From positions 1 through 23,466 of the IMG/VR virus record IMGVR_UViG_3300032241_002755: a stretch of 23,466 nucleotides of DNA, one strand, 5' to 3'. Shown here piece after piece: positions 22,626-23,466 of this stretch (position 1 is its first letter; each line of letters begins with the position of its first letter). The notes under the pieces are model-generated. The model saw only the letters and a program-made list of their open reading frames with translations. It did not search any database and was not told where the DNA came from. Source of the DNA: a virus. The translations under genes were made by a program, and so were the position numbers.

Positions 22626-23466
22626 TATTCACTCAATAGATTTTTTACTGATTTATTCAAATCATTTACAAAGGATGGGTTTAGAACATTCACGAATTTA
22701 TTTCCTTCATTTTTTTCAACTTCATAATCGTAATAATATACTGGTTCCCAATAAGAAATAACATCGCTCGGTATATTGTTAGCGATATATGTTACCTCTG
22801 TAACAACTGAGTTTGTACCGCTTTCTGTTCCATAAACGTAGCCAGTCCCAACAGTTCCGTTAACATGCTGTATTGTTAGTGTGCCATTTGTAGATAAAAC
22901 AACCTGCGCGTTCGCACCAGAACTCAAGGTAACAATTTCATTATTTACATAGCTATTTGCAGCAGCCTCGACAAAAAGATTAATCGTGAAATTGGTAGAA
23001 GATGTCCAATCTTTTTGTTTCCTAAAATAGTTAATTATAACGCTATTAACGCCATATTTTGGCTGCCAATATATTTGTTGATTCGGCGTCAAAGAATTAT
23101 AGGTGGTTACGCTGATTGATGGTTGATCGACCCAATTGTTTCTATAATACATAACCTTGTTTGTCGCTGCAGCCAATGAACCATACTTGCTTTTGATATA
23201 ATTGGTAAATTCAGAATCGTTCAAATACCACTCATAATAAGGGTCTACAATTTGATTCGAAATGTAGATCATCCAGCTCGTGTAAGGATCATTATAAGCA
23301 GAAAATGCTAATTGATCTGGTCTGATGCCATTTCTAATATCTTGCGGATAATAAACATATGGATTTCTAATAAGGTTATTAGCAATGACAACGCGCTCTG
23401 TAATGTCAACGACAGCGTTGTTAGAGTAACTTATGATATTAAATTTGTCGAAATACGTTGTTGACA
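22625..23466 (-). CDS. 53: Baseplate wedge protein, T4 gp53-like (5' end outside window)
   Basis: The reading frame is open to the right-hand edge, so the N-terminus is missing; 280 residues and the stop are visible. An internal ATG at 23272 gives a 215-residue product, but coding clearly continues upstream of it with Y-F-D-K-F, then V-V-D-I-T-E-R-V and the run NDPYTSWMIYISNQIVDPYY. That is the gp53 pattern of an early Y-F-D-K-F followed by a W-x-x-Y-x-x-N-x-I-x-D-P-Y segment. Probably only a few residues are missing. In T4, gp53 is a small wedge protein that helps lock the wedges round the hub. A beta-rich insert (about residues 170-225 of the visible part) precedes a C-terminus with Y-Y-D-Y-E-V-E-K-N-E. 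At 280 or more residues it is longer than T4 gp53 (about 196). The stop overlaps the next start by one base (TAATG). The family call rests on recalled motifs and gene order. Confidence 0.82.
   Translation of the reverse strand, partial: STTYFDKFNIISYSNNAVVDITERVVIANNLIRNPYVYYPQDIRNGIRPDQLAFSAYNDPYTSWMIYISNQIVDPYYEWYLNDSEFTNYIKSKYGSLAAATNKVMYYRNNWVDQPSISVTTYNSLTPNQQIYWQPKYGVNSVIINYFRKQKDWTSSTNFTINLFVEAAANSYVNNEIVTLSSGANAQVVLSTNGTLTIQHVNGTVGTGYVYGTESGTNSVVTEVTYIANNIPSDVISYWEPVYYYDYEVEKNEGNKFVNVLNPSFVNDLNKSVKNLLSE

Noticed and set aside
23273-23466. Possible separate gene upstream of an ATG-started 215-residue frame
   Set aside because: The frame continues without interruption through the ATG at 23272 to the window edge and holds gp53-type motifs, so this is the N-terminal part of the same gene.
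1-23466. Diversity-generating retroelement or phase-variation cassette for the fibre genes
   Set aside because: Repeated fibre modules prompted a search, but there is no reverse transcriptase, invertase, template repeat or inverted recombination site in the window.

Overview
The window is a late structural block of a T4-like tailed phage (myovirus): the baseplate hub, central spike and wedge genes, followed by baseplate- or fibre-associated adhesin-type proteins. Every gene I can support lies on the minus strand, so the block is transcribed from base 23466 towards base 1. It is AT-rich and very tightly packed. Neighbouring genes overlap by 1-4 bases (ATGA, TAATG, TGATG) or are separated by 0-14 bases. 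The one larger gap is 41 bases (1072-1112), and it carries a perfect T4-type late promoter box. No stretch of more than 300 bases lacks a gene. I see no tRNA, rRNA, integrase, insertion sequence or CRISPR array. Motifs such as the PAAR-like G-R-I-G-D repeat, the DUF4815-type N-terminus, the N-G-G-x-G-Y repeats and the D-Y-W-x-N-R-T-N-E fibre N-terminus resemble those of marine T4-like phages (cyanophages, pelagiphages and relatives) more than coliphage T4. The host cannot be read from this window.

Layout in transcription order. (1) 23466-22625: gp53-like wedge protein, cut at its N-terminus by the window edge. (2) 22625-21405: gp27-like hub protein. (3) 21402-18854: three consecutive genes that together correspond to T4 gp5: a 101-residue OB-fold protein, a 447-residue linker/hydrophobic protein of unknown fold with no lysozyme motif, and a beta-helical spike protein. 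(4) A 65-residue hypothetical protein, then a 34-residue PAAR-like spike-tip protein (18547-18651). (5) 18544-13814: wedge proteins gp25, gp6 and gp7. (6) 13801-11597: a 734-residue fibre-like protein lying between gp7 and gp8. (7) 11597-10050: an enlarged gp8. (8) 10036-5816: a 1406-residue DUF4815-type structural protein ending in an S74-type intramolecular chaperone domain. (9) 5806-1113: a 1018-residue structural protein and four small proteins (70, 164, 219 and 88 residues). (10) 1071-1: the N-terminal 357 residues of a fibre-type protein, behind its own late promoter box.

How they would work together, by analogy with T4. The OB-fold and beta-helix proteins form the puncturing needle, tipped by the PAAR-like protein and seated on the gp27-like ring. 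gp25, gp6, gp7, gp53 and gp8 build the six wedges around this hub. The large Asn/Ser/Thr-rich proteins downstream are probably peripheral baseplate parts and host-binding fibres. They share repeated modules with each other, which points to shuffling of adhesin domains.

The features I find most worth a second look are: the gp5 function split over three cistrons with no lysozyme; the 34-residue PAAR-like gene with no histidine and one cysteine; a perfect 20-base palindrome holding both the spike gene's stop codon and the next gene's ribosome binding site; and the modules shared among the fibre-like genes.
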